Translations under genes and position numbers: made by a program
NCBI GenBank assembly: GCA_018697195.1
Contig: CM031858.1
Location: 108,872,944 to 108,936,943, forward strand
DNA: 64,000 bases
DNA from: Certhia americana
Taxonomy: Eukaryota > Chordata > Aves > Passeriformes > Certhiidae
Direction of reading: 5' to 3'
Notes under the pieces: model-generated
What the model saw: the letters and a program-made list of their open reading frames with translations, nothing else
The model's database searches: none
Told to the model about the DNA's origin: nothing
Part shown: in pieces, positions 1 through 12,796 of the stretch
How positions within the stretch are numbered: position 1 is the stretch's first letter
How the letters are laid out: every line of letters starts with the position of its first letter

Positions 1-3000
1 AGTCTCTACTGACTGTCTGACAAGAAGGTGTCTGGTGCTGTGGATCCAGTCAGGCAGAACACAAATCGAAATAGCATCTAAAGGGCAAGATAATGGAGGA
101 ATGAGAAGTATAAAACCTACACAATAAAATTATATTGCAATGAGAGAAAATTAGAAAATTAGGAGTAGACTCTAAAAATAGAGCAAATCTTCCCCTTGAA
201 GGCATATACAGTAGGGATGATTGCTAATTAAATGATACTCTGCTGGTTTTCCTTTAGTTTAGACTCAGTAATGGTGATATATCAAGTCTGGGTAGGAAGG
301 ATGTGTGGATGAGGCTGAAAGTCATGCTTGTGCATACGCACAACTATGCATTTCCACAGCAAACCAATCACTGTGTTCCTCTAGTCCACTCCGTGTCAGC
401 AAGACATCTCTGTCTAGTAGGTATCCGTGAACAGGAAATTGTGGCTGAATTCTGCATCTTCCTGCATGAATTTTAAAAAAACACAGACCTAAGGAATAGG
501 CTCACATTACTTCCTGATTGGAAGAAGATTTTACATAGAAAGGTCAGTTATTGAAATGAATAGTACAGACAAAGATATTGAATGCATATGGACACATGTG
601 GACATGTGAATACATCCCTTCCATTATGAAGCATTTTTCAGTTTTTCTTCCAATCTGTCTCCAGTTTATTTGCTGCCACTATCTTACAATGACACCTGCT
701 AGAAAAGCTTAGCAGAGCCACTGACAGCTCCCCTGCAGTTGCTGCCTGTCAGTGCCTAATTCTCAGTCAGCAGTATACACTCTCTCCAATGTATGTTATA
801 TTTCTAATTTCCCTTTCTCCCTCCTTGGGGCAACCTGTGCTTATTATCACTTTGGATAATACCGCTAGGCTGGTTTCCCTTCCACTCCTCCTCCTGAAGT
901 GAAGGTGCAAATGAGATCTGGAAACCACTACAGTCTAGTTGTACGTTTAAATTTTAAATCCCTGTCTAGAAAAAAACCCATTGCTCCAATTTCTCTCATG
1001 TCCACAGCTAATCCACTCCTTATTTCAACAGAAATATTTTCCCTAAAAATCAGGTTAGCTTTTAAAATGAACTTTTGGAAGTTCTTACCCCCTGGGGCAA
1101 ATAAAAACATTTTTTACACATGTGTGTCAACTTAAAGCTTGCACTGATAAAACAGGTGGAGTTGCCATTTGCATTTCATCCGCTAAAATCAGTAGTGGTA
1201 CAACAGTGCAAAAATGGTAAGAGTAGGTTGTGATTAATTTCTTAAATTTTTTGTTTCCATGCTTTTTGGACAAGTGCCTTAACAGTATGTGTGAACAGTT
1301 CCACAAATTTGGGATCACATTTATGCCAAATGCACCAGACATACTCAGAAAGATCATACAGGATTATATAAAATGCTCCTTTCAAGCCATATTTTAAATG
1401 ATGTATCTAGAATTCCAATTTACTCTGAATAGTTTTATTTTCCTCAGATTAATGAAAAGTTTATTATTGTAAATAAGGATGATAGAAAGAAATGGGGTTC
1501 AGCAGACATTGGGGATTCCATCTCTTTGTGTTGACCTAAGAGACTATTTGTATCAACTTCCCTTGGCATTTGCCTGAACTATGATCAGAAGAAACTGTGC
1601 TTCTAGGTGGAAATCCCTTACCTTTATTTTTTTCCCCCAAGCATGTACACCTGACACTTAGAATTCACTGGCTACCAGGTTATTTACATAGGTAATTTTA
1701 CAGAGCTTTTCAACAACAAAGACTCTAAGCTCATAATGAAAAAATAATAGAATTCACATTCTTTTGTAAGAGGGTTTCTGATCCTCTTACCTATAGTGTA
1801 TTACGGTGTAATTGGCTTTTAGAAAAATTTCATTAAAGAAAAAAACCTAACCACTTTAAATTTATGACCATATGCTTTCACAACAAATTTCTACTTCTTT
1901 CCTGGAGGACAAATCCTGTATGCATGAAGCTATGTCCATAACTTCAGATTGAGCACTGTCCATACCAAGAGACTTGTCCTAGATAGAGTGAATACTTTGA
2001 CAAGCAGGGAAACAAAAGAAAGCTGACTGACTTGGATAACCAGTCACAAATTGATAGGTGAGTTATTATTTCAGAATACACATTGCAACCTACAGAGCAA
2101 ACAAATTCACACACAAAAAAGACCTGTCAAGTAGTTTAGAATAACAAATATATGCAAGAAAGCTCTGATAAGCTTGTAGACATTCTGCAGACAGAAATGA
2201 GGCTAAACTCCTTTAATAAATGATTCATAGTAAGTCATTCTCTCAGTATGGTGGCAAAGTAAGATGTATTTTTTTGCATTACTTCTATGGGAATTTGTAG
2301 ACCTGGAAAAAATTCTTCAGGTAGAAAGTTAGGCTTTCTTACAAAACTACTTATAAAGACATCCGGTAAAATCTGGACTTTAACTTTGCAATATAATTTC
2401 ACAATGCATGTCTCTTCATAAGTGAGCATATTGCAGGAATAAGAAAAGATTTTTCATACTAATCTACTAACATTGCATAGAAATAGTTCAGCAGGAAATC
2501 CCATTTACAAAATGTATAAACTGTTGTCAATACACCTAGTGAAATAAACCCTTTGCTTCAATTCACTGGGAAGAGCCATCAGAGACTTGTTTTTCCCTCA
2601 TTCCACTTTCATGAGCTGTCCTTTTCAACAGACCTGGTTTAGTAGCAGCAAATTCTGTGTCTCTCAGGAAAGTGAGCATGCAAGTTTGTCACCTTGAGTC
2701 TTTCCCTTTGACACTCTGTGAGTTAGATCCTTGCAGCTTGCTGAGGTGTTTTTATTTTTTCCCTTTTTCTTCTGATAGGGTGATATGTATGCAGTTCAGA
2801 AAGCCTTCCCACAGAAAACCCCCAAAGGACAGACAGCCTGTGTATCTGATTGCAAATCAGCCAACTACCTGATTCCTTGAACAGGGGAGTAATTGGCTGG
2901 GGATTTTATCTGTTTCTCTGGCTGATGCCAGTAAGCAGGCGTGTTTATTAACAATTTATTTACAGAACACAGATTGATTTCAGGAGAGAAACATCACCAG

Positions 3001-3650
3001 CCTCTGCAAAGTGTGAGTAAACGATTTCTTCCGGCCCCACAAATAATCTATTATTGTCTGCTTGCATTGGTCTTTATCTCAGGGTTTTAGACTGAAATAC
3101 TGAACATGTACAGGAGACAAAGCTTAGGGGAAAAGGTTCTTCTTGTTTCTAGAAGAAACCCTGCAGAATAAGTGCTTCATAAATAATGTGATTAGCTGAA
3201 TAAACACACTCCACATCTGCCTCAGACTTCCTGGGCAATATTAGGCAACTCCACTTTGTTCACAATTTCACACAGCTCCTCCCTCACAGGTGGTTAGGAA
3301 GCAGATTCACATAGTTAATAATACATCAAGATGCATTATGCTAGAAAACATTCTTGATTTTAGTCTCAGAAACCTTCAAATGATAGTGATAAACAAGGAA
3401 ACACAAGTGTTTATAGGGTTTTTTTATTTGTTCCCTTGACTAGAAATTATTTGGTTTTTTTTTTTCTACATATGTCTTAAAACACATAAAATTAATTCAA
3501 AGCCTTTATGGTGTTCTGTTTAGAAGTTAAACTGATTTTCACAATAAGATTACCTTAGCCAAAAATATTATCTTTCATGATGATGAGAGTAATTATACTA
3601 ATGTTATTTGGCTATGCTCAGGGTCTGATTTAGAAACAGTTCATGTTATG

Positions 3651-3686
3651 AAGTAATACTGGTAAGTAATACTGGAAGTAATACTG
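3651..3686. repeat. Short tandem repeat, three copies of AAGTAATACTG
   Basis: The unit aagtaatactg occurs three times in a row with 1-2 base spacers. This looks like a small local tandem duplication. Confidence 0.85.
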
Positions 3687-4770
3687 TGAGTTGTGAATTT
3701 TATTTTGATGGATCCATTGAAGGTCACACTGAGCTACTTACAGATATTCTGCCACAGATAGCTTGTTATTATTCATATATAACTAGCTAGCTTTTAAAAA
3801 CAGCTTAAGGATGAAAAACACTAGGCAAATGATGATGATAAATTAATTGCAAGGTCAATACTTTTCTTAAAAAATTATAATTTTTTTTTAAAATTGCTAC
3901 AGAAAGTGGTACATTATTATTTCTGTAATAATTCTGTAATCTATCTCAGTCCAAGGTGCAGATCCTCTCAATGTGATTATCACAGATGCAGTGTTGAATT
4001 ACAATGCAAAGCAAAATTTACCTCCAGAGAAGAATATGAATACTAATAAAAATAAATAACTGGATAGGATGTGCATAAAATAAAATAAACCAGAATTCTG
4101 TGTAAATCTCCTTCCATGAATAAATGATGTGTGACAAGTTCATAATTACCTTATTGTGATAAATATTGAATTAGTGGAGTAAATTATTTTGTGCTTAACT
4201 TCTGATAAGTTACAAAATAGCAGCATGTTATCAGTTTACCTGAATTCAACCCAATCAAAATCTACATTCAATACATTGTATTACGGCTGATGTAACATTA
4301 TGCCTAAGCCAATCAAAATTCAAGTTTAGTTGCTCACTGAGATACTAATGTCTTGGAAAAGAAAGAAATGCCATAAGCATTATGACTTTTCCTTTCTTTT
4401 TCTTGTAGTTTCTTCTGCTGAAAGGTTTTTCTCTGAATAAGATTTTAATTAAGAAACAGTCTCTGACGTAAGATATGTCTTCTTCTTAATGGGCCAAGAA
4501 ACTCCATTGTTTACCACCTTAAGATTTATTCCTCTGAGGTAACAGAATTTTATCTTACTAATACAAATGTATGGAGTTTTTAGTACTTCTCTATTGGGGA
4601 CAGATGTATAAATTGCTCATTGCAAACAGAATGGGCAGCTCACCCTCCCTAATATATGTGTATCCTCACATCCTCAGGGAAATGTAAATGTAGTTTCAGC
4701 CCATTCTTATGCAGACCAGCCACTTCATTAGCTGGTCACAATTCCAGTGAGTCTCCTTGCTTGTATCACA

Positions 4771-4807
4771 TTCCTTTTTCCTTTTTCCTTTTTTTTTTTT
4801 TTTTTTC
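4771..4807. repeat. Pyrimidine (TTTTTCC)n and poly-T tract
   Basis: Repeated ttccttttt blocks run into an uninterrupted T tract. This is simple-sequence DNA, and it explains the Phe/Ser-rich open frame that crosses it. Confidence 0.85.
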
Positions 4808-6997
4808 CCTGAAGGGAGTAGTTTTCACAGACATGGAGAACTTTTCTCCACATAGACTTTCCCTTGCCTACTAAAAATCTTCTTCCTAAATCTACTGACT
4901 CATAAAGTCCTTAGAATTTGCATCTCCAAAGAGGGTCATTTCTGATGAGTGGAACCTAATTATGAAATAATAATTAGCAAGTTAAATATGGCACTGCAGA
5001 GCTCTGAAGTCCTGGAATACAAAATTGCCATCTGTAGGGAGTGTGCCCATGTTGATATTACATCATGACTTTGAGACTCTATTTGTCTGGTGACAAAAAA
5101 ACTCACTCAAAAGTGTTTGCTGTATTATCCAAAGAGATAAATGTTCCTGGAAAAGCTCTTTTAAAAAGACTGAATGTCCAGAAGCTGGAAGAAGATGAGG
5201 AAGAGAAAGAAACAATTGCAAGAAGAAAGTGACCTACTGACAAGAAAAACAAAGGAATGAAGAAAGCAGTTACTTTGCAGTCCTCATATCTGTACATACA
5301 GAGATGAAAACACACTACTTTATGTTTTATAGTACTTTCAAATTTTCTTTAAAGACATGGGCTTTTCATTAATTTTACTGAAAATGAAAGAGTGTCCTCA
5401 GTAAAGGGAGTGGCTTGTGGATACACATGCAAAAAACCTCTGCAACCCAGTGCCAACAGAAAAAAAACCCAATTTTATTGGAAAATTAATATTATTAGGA
5501 AAAATTAATTTGTTGCTGTGAATGAGGCCATGCACCTGATGTCTAAGTAAAGAGCTTTTGTCTCTGATAGCTTACCTGTGTCTGTAAATTCTTTCAGAAT
5601 TCAATGAAGACACCTCACCACACTGAGAAATTCAGTTAAGGATAAGAAAATATATTTGCTGTTTTATCAATAAATGCTTATCACAGTCCTCAAATTTTTC
5701 ATTTCCCTTATTTTAATTTATGACATTTCATTGAATTATTTTCTTTCAAGTACATTTTTATCTTCCTTTTTTTTTCCTTGTAAGTTCATCATAATTTTCA
5801 TTCTCTCTTTTCTTTTATGTTACTCTTCTTGCTCAAGTTTGCTTTTCAGCTTACTGTTCATCATGCACTAAACTGATGCCAAAGGCTCAAAAATCCAAAA
5901 GAGAATAAAAATTCACCTCAGAAAAAAAAAAGACATCTATCATCCCTGAATCCTTTTTGACAACCAGCAACAGGATCATGTTTAACACAAGGGTCTGAGA
6001 AAGCATCAAACAAGATTGCGCAATCATAGTTGGGCCACCACTTCTTATGGAGTATCAATATGTCTGCATTTTTATGTTGCAGCAGGTGAAAGGGAAATCA
6101 ATAGCAGAAATGGCTAGACATTGTTTGATATGTTTTAATCCTAGCTCGAGTTACATAGAGTTGTCTGCTGTGTAATTGGACATAACACTATAGGATAGTA
6201 AGACAGTCATCTGGCCTTGGGGAAAAAAACCCAGTCTTCCTATTTGATAGCATTCAAAGAATGGTCAAATTACAGTTATTAAACCTTGGTCTGGACAAAA
6301 ACAATAGTTCTAATCCTGTGCAACAATCAGGATAATCAAGCAAAGATTCTGAAAAAAATGGTGATATAAGCAGGGATGTTGATTTGTTCCCATTGATACA
6401 CTGATTTAAAACTTGATTAATCTGAGCTGGGGTTTGAATCATTCCTAGAAGTGGCTGCCAGGGCTAAAATTTGGATAAGGTCATGAATGTACAGGGTCTT
6501 ACTACTTAGCATTTTCACAAATCATCCCTATCAATTCTTCATTCTCTGGCTGACTTTAATGTAATAAAGCCACAATGTGTTGAGTTTGTTTGCTCAATAA
6601 CTTACAGTTTCACATTCATAATTCTGGGGTTTTTCTCTTTCTTATGATTCTGCCTTAGTAAGAAATCTCTCTTTAATAACACTAGGGAAAAGTAATTGAA
6701 AATATGGCCTTAAAAAAAAAAAAGAAGGTTTTTATTTATTCTGCAAGACGAAGCCAAGGCACTCATCCCAGATATTCTTGACAGTGAGAATGATAGAGGA
6801 AGGATGTTATTTTATTGGGCAGCCTCTTGCTTGTGCTCTAGCTCTCACCCCAACACAATGACTACAATCAAGAAAGGAAATTGCATGTGTCAGTGTCCTA
6901 AGGAGAAAAAAACAAGCAGATTTTATAATAGCAGTGTTTTGAAATTCAGTTATTACAGAGAGCTTATATGCAACTCCTTCAGCCCAGAGGGACTGAT

Positions 6998-7016
6998 GGG
7001 GTGGGGGGCTGGGGGG
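6998..7016 (+). other. G-rich tract with G-quadruplex potential
   Basis: Runs of 4, 6 and 6 G are separated by T and CT. The longer runs can be split to give four G-tracts, so an intramolecular quadruplex is possible. It stands out in a strongly AT-rich neighbourhood. No gene or promoter is evident beside it. Confidence 0.5.
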
Positions 7017-8480
7017 AAAGCAGAGTAATTTATTTATTGATACAGTAGTTCCTGAAATACCAGCTATGTGAACAAAAAAGTTATTCCTTACAGAATGGTA
7101 GGAAGTAAATGGACCCAATAAATTCAATATTCTGAAGCACTCAGACATTTCTGTCACTTATGAAGTAGAAAATGTAATGGTCTTTAGTCTTGTTCAGACA
7201 AAGGTGGATTAAAAATTAATCACCATAGTAAAATATGAAAAATCATGAATAAACAAAGATCATGGTCTGACAAGTCATTTGAGACAGAAAACAGATCAAT
7301 AATTGGCCCACATAAGGAAGGAAACTTTTCTTCAAGGACTTAATCTGCTGAAAGAAATGATAATGCATAGCAGGCCTGACAATATAAAACTAAGATTTTA
7401 ATTTGATAACCCTAGATTAAACATGAAGTACATTGAACTCTCATGTGTTACTGCTTGAAGCCCTGTTTCTGTTTTTCTGAAAGTAATGGTGAAAATGGAA
7501 GGGGTCCCCTTCCTGTTCTCAGACTCCATTGGCAAATGATGATTACAAAGGTAGCCATAAAATTCTTCCCATACTACGATGTATGAGCTCTTTTCTGTGA
7601 GACCTCAAAAGTAATCATTTGTCTTAGTGGAAGTTATAACCTCTGCTGGATAAAGGCTCCCACAGCTAAACAGAGAAGAGACAATTTTTGGGGTTTAACC
7701 TAAGGAAAAAATCTGGTATGTCTATTTTTCTCTGCATTGGAAATATTTATCTGTACAATTCTGGAGATAAGCAAAATGCAAGGCTTAATATTCTCAAACC
7801 ACTTTATTATGTATGTAAAATAATTTGGTAACAAAACATCAAATGCTAATGGTAACACAAAATTGGTCCCTTAAAAGAGGAATAAGGACACATTTTAAAA
7901 GGAGATTGGAAATGTAATGGCATGAAACTGCTATAGTGGAATCTGAGCTGTTTAAGTAGCTTGTTTCAGCTTGTAAATTACACCAAATTATATAGTTGCC
8001 ATTTTATGGGGCGTTTTGGGTTCTTTTGTGGGGAGGTTGGTTTGGGGTTTTTTTGTTGTACCAGGAATATCCAGAATATATGAACATCTTTCTTCCTTAT
8101 ATTAGTATCTTCTTATTTTCCTTCATTATTTTACTTTTTGACCATTGCTTTCCTTCACTTTGCCCCACAATTTATTTACTTTTTCTCATTCTGAGAATCA
8201 CATGGATAATTTTGCATCAATGTGTTCTAATTTCCTAGAATCTTTTTTCTTTTCCTTGCATAAACCTTGTCGTAATTTGATAAAATATTTGATATCATAT
8301 TGGTAATCCCAAAACAAACTAAACTGCATAGCAAAATATGATGTTACTTCTTGAATTGGTCCTAGGAAAGAATCTTTTAGTGTAAAGCGTCTTGTGATAT
8401 GAACAAGAAACTTAATTTGAATAACTGTAAGAAAAATGTTCCTTTGTCCTGTGGAAGTCAATAGTTCTGTGAGAAAGATG

Positions 8481-8498
8481 AAAAAAAAAAAAAAAAAA
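8481..8498. repeat. Poly-A tract (18 A)
   Basis: An uninterrupted run of 18 A followed by an A-rich stretch. No retroposon body was recognised upstream. Confidence 0.9.
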
Positions 8499-8630
8499 GA
8501 AAATGGAAGAATCAGGAAAAAAAATTATTAAAAAAATCCCAGAATAAAATTAAAGTAGGAAATCATCAGATGACTATTATGAAATTGGAACTAGGAAGCC
8601 CCTAAATATAAAACCTTTAAATGGAAGAAA

Positions 8631-8664
8631 GTAGCATTTGAGTTAGCATTTGAGTTAGCATTTG
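8631..8664. repeat. 12-bp tandem repeat, about three copies
   Basis: The unit agttagcatttg is repeated: a slightly diverged 10-base first copy at 8631-8640, then two perfect copies at 8641-8652 and 8653-8664. It produces a repeated QMLT peptide pattern in an antisense frame, which is an artefact. Confidence 0.9.
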
Positions 8665-11600
8665 AGGTGCAGCTCCTTGTGGACAAATAGACAGCAAATA
8701 AATGTTCAAAATTAAGTTCACTAGGGCAGAAATACAGGCCTTAGTGTGGAAAGGTTTCTCTGCAGGGAACCAAGGCTTATTTTGACACATAATAAGGGGA
8801 CTTCTGGCCATGAAGAGTTCATAGATTATCACTAAATAATAAAGGAGATAAACTAATGAGAGCAAACATTAGGTGCTAAAGAAAATACTATTGAAAATTC
8901 ATTTTCAAAACAGAAGTGTACATAAGACATCTGAAGAGAAAATGACATTTCTTGCTAATGGCAGTAACGACATGTAGTAGCCTCACATGCCATGGCTGAG
9001 CAAGCACAGAAGTTAGAAGGGAGTGAGAGGCTCAGTATAGTATGTAATGTGTATAATATGAAGAAAAATTAGAGCAAAGACCGTGACATGTGAGGCTTGC
9101 AGTGGGTATCAGTTCCATCTTAATGTCTAAGCACAAAACTAGGGAAGATGGTCATGATATGTCACAGCACAGACTTTGGGGCATGGAGGTCTTGCACACG
9201 TCACCAGAATAGTGCAAGGTATGCAGTGGGATGTAATTGTAGGATGCAGCTATCAGCAGAGGTCATGCTGTGCTCTTGCCTGCAAGGCAGTTTAAAAAAC
9301 AAAAAAATGTTGAAGTTAACATGCTAAAATGGGTCTAAAGAAAATCCTCAAGTTTTTCAATACATCAGAGTACTTGAATCCCTGAAATTGAATTAAGGAA
9401 AATAGTAGATCACCACTGCTTGTGTCTGTATTCATATGATTTGGCACTGGATATTCATTGAATATCCAGTCCTCATAGAACATTAATATTGTGTTCAAGA
9501 AAAATGTCGATAACTAGATATCTGTGTAATAAGTACCAAGCAAAATAATACTGAAATGAAATCAGTACATGAAAATGGATCTGTTCATGTATGGATACAC
9601 AGGGCATCCATAAACACAAGTATTTGTGAAAATAAACAAGTATTGCTTTGACAAAACATTAAGTTGTATTGGATATCTACAATGGCAACTCAACTGTCTA
9701 TACCTCTGGTGCCAATTTCATGTCTGTAATATGTGAATTGCCACAAATAGTTAGGGCAAAAGAATTTTGACATTAAATGTATTCAGATTTTTTTTATTAG
9801 GAAAATGAAGGAATTATAGGTAACTTTGATATACTCAAAAGATAAGCAAATATTAGATTGAGCAGGTCTTTAAAACAATAATAAGAAAACTTGACAGTTC
9901 TCCTTTGCTGTACTGCAACATCACTCCCAAATGAACAAGTTAATCAGACCCAAAGTGTAAAGATGAATCAGGAAGAAGAAAGTAGCAAGCTAACCACTTT
10001 CAGCACTCCAAAGATGACACTTCAAAAGACTATTCAGCATACAGTACTCCACTGCACAAGAGATATTCCAGAAGAATGACGTTAGAAGGTCTGATGGAAG
10101 TCAAAGTAACTTTTATGACATTATAGTACATTTCAGCACAACGAAAACTTAATCACTGTGTTTACAAATTCAGGAAATGTGACCTAAAACCAAATCACAA
10201 CAAAATGCAAATCAGAGTAGTGCGTATGAGTTACTTTGATCGTGCCTTAGAAAAAAAGAAGTATTAGATCTGTTCCAAAATATTGAAAACAATAAAGCAT
10301 TTAATAGACCTCACACCAGCCAAAAGAACTACAAGTTTATTTGAGATTATGACCAGCAAAAATCCAAACTTGGGTTCAGTGAGTATCTCTGAGAAATGGT
10401 AAGTCAGGTGCAGAAAGAATGAAGGGAAAACAAGAAATCTATTTCAGTATAATGATCTTTGCCAAGTCAGAATCATACCATCACTTCTGACAGAAAAAAA
10501 ATATGAGATACAGTGAAAATTTGGTATAATAATAAAAATTACCAAAGTACTGATAGATGCTTCCATGCATCTATAAGTCAATGATAACTGCAGGAACAGT
10601 ACAAGAGATATTGACGCAGAAACACAGAAACATATTTTGTGTCTACTAGTAAGCATTTTGTATAGGTCCAGCTGCATGCGAATGACAGAAAATGTTGCAG
10701 ATTTTGTATCAAAATATTTGGAACACAAAGCCATCATATTTTCCCTTTAAAACATCCAAAGTAAATTACAGGAGTGGAAGATTAATCTGGAATACAGATC
10801 TTCATTTGCACACTTTTATAGAAGGAGGTGACAAAAAAGAGGTGGAAAAATATGGATAAAATACTATAGTGTTTATCAGTGTTTGCCAATAACTCAGGAT
10901 GCAGAATAAGAGAATAAAGGAATGACAAAGTGGTGAAGTTATGCTTTTCAAAGATAGAAATAAGGTCATGAAAATCTTGAAATGAAAAAAATCAGATTTA
11001 CCTGAAGAATGTGACTTGTGAAAACATTTCAGTGGAATCAATCTGAAAACTACTTGTGAACGTAAGGTACAATGCTAAAAGCAGCCAAGAGGCATATTTT
11101 ATTTATGCAATATGGACATGCAAGTAGAGAAGTTGCATTTGTACAAAGTATCTGAGTTGGGGTTGGGAAGAACCCATGGTAGAGAGTGTTCCACTCCAGA
11201 GAGTTCTGATAAGAACTGGCAGCTGCTTTGCTTGAGCACTGAGGAAACTGCTGTTTGCTGATAGCTTGTTACAGTAACGCTTTTAAATACCTGAACAAAG
11301 CAGTATGTTTGTCAGTGTGGCAGTGAGTCAAATTATGACAATTTCCACAGACCTGGTATTTGCATTTTGGATCATGGCCTATGTCATGTTTTGGCATATG
11401 TTTTGAAAAAAATGGGAGTGACTAGATTTGCACCTCCGATGTCTGTGCTATCAGCTGTGCTATTAATGGTCTGGCTGAATATAAAATTCAAATAGTAAAG
11501 TGTTAAACTCTGTTTGCTAAATTTAAGCACAACCAGAGACTTACCTTCACAGCTGTGAGTGAGAGGCTTCAGACTAGTGATTTTATTTTACAAGTCTTTT

Positions 11601-11729
11601 TATAACCAAGAAATGTAAATCATAGCACCGTACAATGGATATGGGTGATAGAATGAGAAAGAAAGATAACTCACACTTTTCAGAGCAATTAAGGGCTGGA
11701 AGGAATATCTATGGGAAGTGGCAAAGGAC

Positions 11730-12128
11730 TGAAAGTTTGTCTAGTTTTGAGAAATGGAGGATGACAGGCTATCTCATTGCTTTCCACAGCTTCCTAGGGA
11801 GGGGAAGTAGAGAGGAAGCGGATCTCCTCTTCCAAGTACCCAGTGAACTGAATGTGTGGAATGGTTCAAAGCTGCACCAGAGTAGGTTCAAAGTGGACAT
11901 TTGAAAGCATTTCTTTACTGAGGGGGTGATCCAACACTGGAGCAGGCTTCCTAGATAGGTGGTTAATCCCCCAAACCTATCAGTGTTTGAGAGGCATTTA
12001 GACAAATCCCTTAAAAATATTCTTTGAGTTGGTCAGCCCTGAAGTGGTCAGGCAGATGGTGTAGATCATCATTGTAGGTCACTTCCAACTGAAATATTCT
12101 GTTCTGTTCTGTTCTATTCTGTTCTATT
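11730..12128 (+). mobile_element. CR1 LINE 3' fragment (ORF2 C-terminus and 3' tail)
   Basis: CR1 is the main non-LTR retrotransposon of birds. It is usually truncated at the 5' end because reverse transcription starts at the 3' end. The + frame here reads LSSFEK, then FLGRGSREEADLLF, then NGSKLHQSRFKVDI. This is the order seen at the end of CR1 ORF2, after the reverse transcriptase. The following sequence reads as the rest of the ORF2 C-terminus and 3' UTR, with premature stops and drift. The end at 12097-12128 is a TTCTG/TTCTA simple repeat, the kind of tail seen on some CR1 subfamilies. The frame starting at 11635 extends upstream of the recognisable match, so the 5' edge is approximate. 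The copy is dead and old. Confidence 0.85.
12097..12128. repeat. (TTCTG/TTCTA)n tail
   Basis: Pentanucleotide repeats of ttctg and ttcta form the 3' terminal repeat of the adjoining CR1 fragment. Confidence 0.9.
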
Positions 12129-12379
12129 GAGTAAGCGATCAGTGGCAAACTTTTGCTGTAATTACACTGGTTGTACTCGACAGATTTTGTGGAAACTGTT
12201 AGAGAATGCGCTTGTCTAGCACTTGCTACCCTCTGGACAGCACTCTTACTGCAGCTATGTGTAGCCCATGTATGTAGAAACTGTGGTCTGAAATGTTACC
12301 TAAAGAGACAGCAGACCCCATAAAGACTGCAGCATTGCTACCAGTAGCAAAAGTAGAACTATTACAGGCACTGACGTCT
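12129..12379. other. Unique spacer between CR1 fragment and retrovirus
   Basis: About 250 bases with no recognised repeat or gene. A TGACGT motif lies at 12372-12377, just outside the left LTR. It belongs to the host flank rather than the provirus, because it is absent from the right LTR. Confidence 0.6.
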
Positions 12380-12385
12380 CACCTG
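12380..12385. repeat. Left target-site duplication (CACCTG)
   Basis: CACCTG lies directly before the left LTR, and CACCTA directly follows the right LTR at 15241-15246. Five of six bases match, which fits a 6-bp duplication with one later mutation. Six bases is usual for alpha- and betaretrovirus integrases. Confidence 0.6.
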
Positions 12386-12661
12386 TGTGGTTAGCTAGAG
12401 AAAGCCGATCGGAAGATATCACGCTGTACGAGGAGATAGAGCCCCATCCCCTCCATGGCATCAGCCAATCATATCCCACGCAGCGAGCATAAAGAAACTG
12501 CGTAAGCACGTTGTGGTTACTTAAGCCGGCACCTGCCAGAAATAAACACATTTTGCCATTCACCACATTGGTGTGATGTGCATTTGTCCGGCCAGTTTGT
12601 ACGTTCGCCGTGGCCTCCCTCTGAACCAGGTTGCCCTGCCTTGTCCCCCCGCAAGGCAACA
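12386..12661 (+). repeat. 5' LTR (276 bp)
   Basis: The LTR starts with TG and ends with CA (tgtggttagc ... caaggcaaca), and is repeated at 14968-15240. A polyadenylation signal AATAAA lies at 12541-12546 and a CCAAT motif at 12465-12469; the right LTR has a changed base in the CCAAT motif. No convincing TATA box is conserved between the two copies. Comparison with the right LTR gives about 16 substitutions, 15 of them transitions, plus a 3-base length difference near the 3' end. The AATAAA is conserved in both copies. Confidence 0.95.
12541..12546 (+). promoter_or_regulatory. LTR polyadenylation signal AATAAA (5' LTR)
   Basis: AATAAA lies in the middle of the LTR and is conserved in the other copy at 15122-15127. 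It would direct 3' end formation shortly downstream in the R region. Confidence 0.7.
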
Positions 12662-12664
12662 TAG

Positions 12665-12682
12665 TGGTGCCGAAACCTGGGG
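12665..12682 (+). other. Retroviral primer binding site, tRNA-Phe type
   Basis: Three bases after the LTR, the 18-mer tggtgccgaaacctgggg is complementary to the 3' end of tRNA-Phe, including CCA, with about two mismatches at its 3' side. A host tRNA annealed here primes minus-strand DNA synthesis. Alpharetroviruses typically use tRNA-Trp and many betaretroviruses tRNA-Lys, so Phe use is a lineage marker. Confidence 0.8.
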
Positions 12683-12796
12683 TCGCTCCCCGACACACGG
12701 GTCCGAGCGGCGGGTGATGGGATTCTCGCTGGAGGAGGGAGGCAGCCGGAGCAGCAGGTCTGACTTCGGCAGGGAGGACGCTCCCGTACCACCAAG

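Larger units (their letters stand above)
1..11729. other. Non-coding stretch, no gene recognised
   Basis: AT-rich sequence with no recognisable protein or RNA gene. Open frames here are short (mostly 60-116 codons), lie on both strands, and show no domain, codon pattern or splice context that I recognise. The longest is a 116-codon minus-strand frame at 6807-7157. Visible contents are small tandem repeats near 3.65 and 8.63 kb, homopolymer tracts near 4.79 and 8.48 kb, and a G-rich tract at 6998-7016. About 2880-3100 looks more complex than its surroundings and could hold regulatory sequence, but nothing proves it. Confidence 0.7.

Noticed and set aside
6807..7157. 116-codon minus-strand frame
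   Set aside because: No motif, compatible with chance; its Pro/Ser stretch comes from the G-rich tract at 6998-7016.
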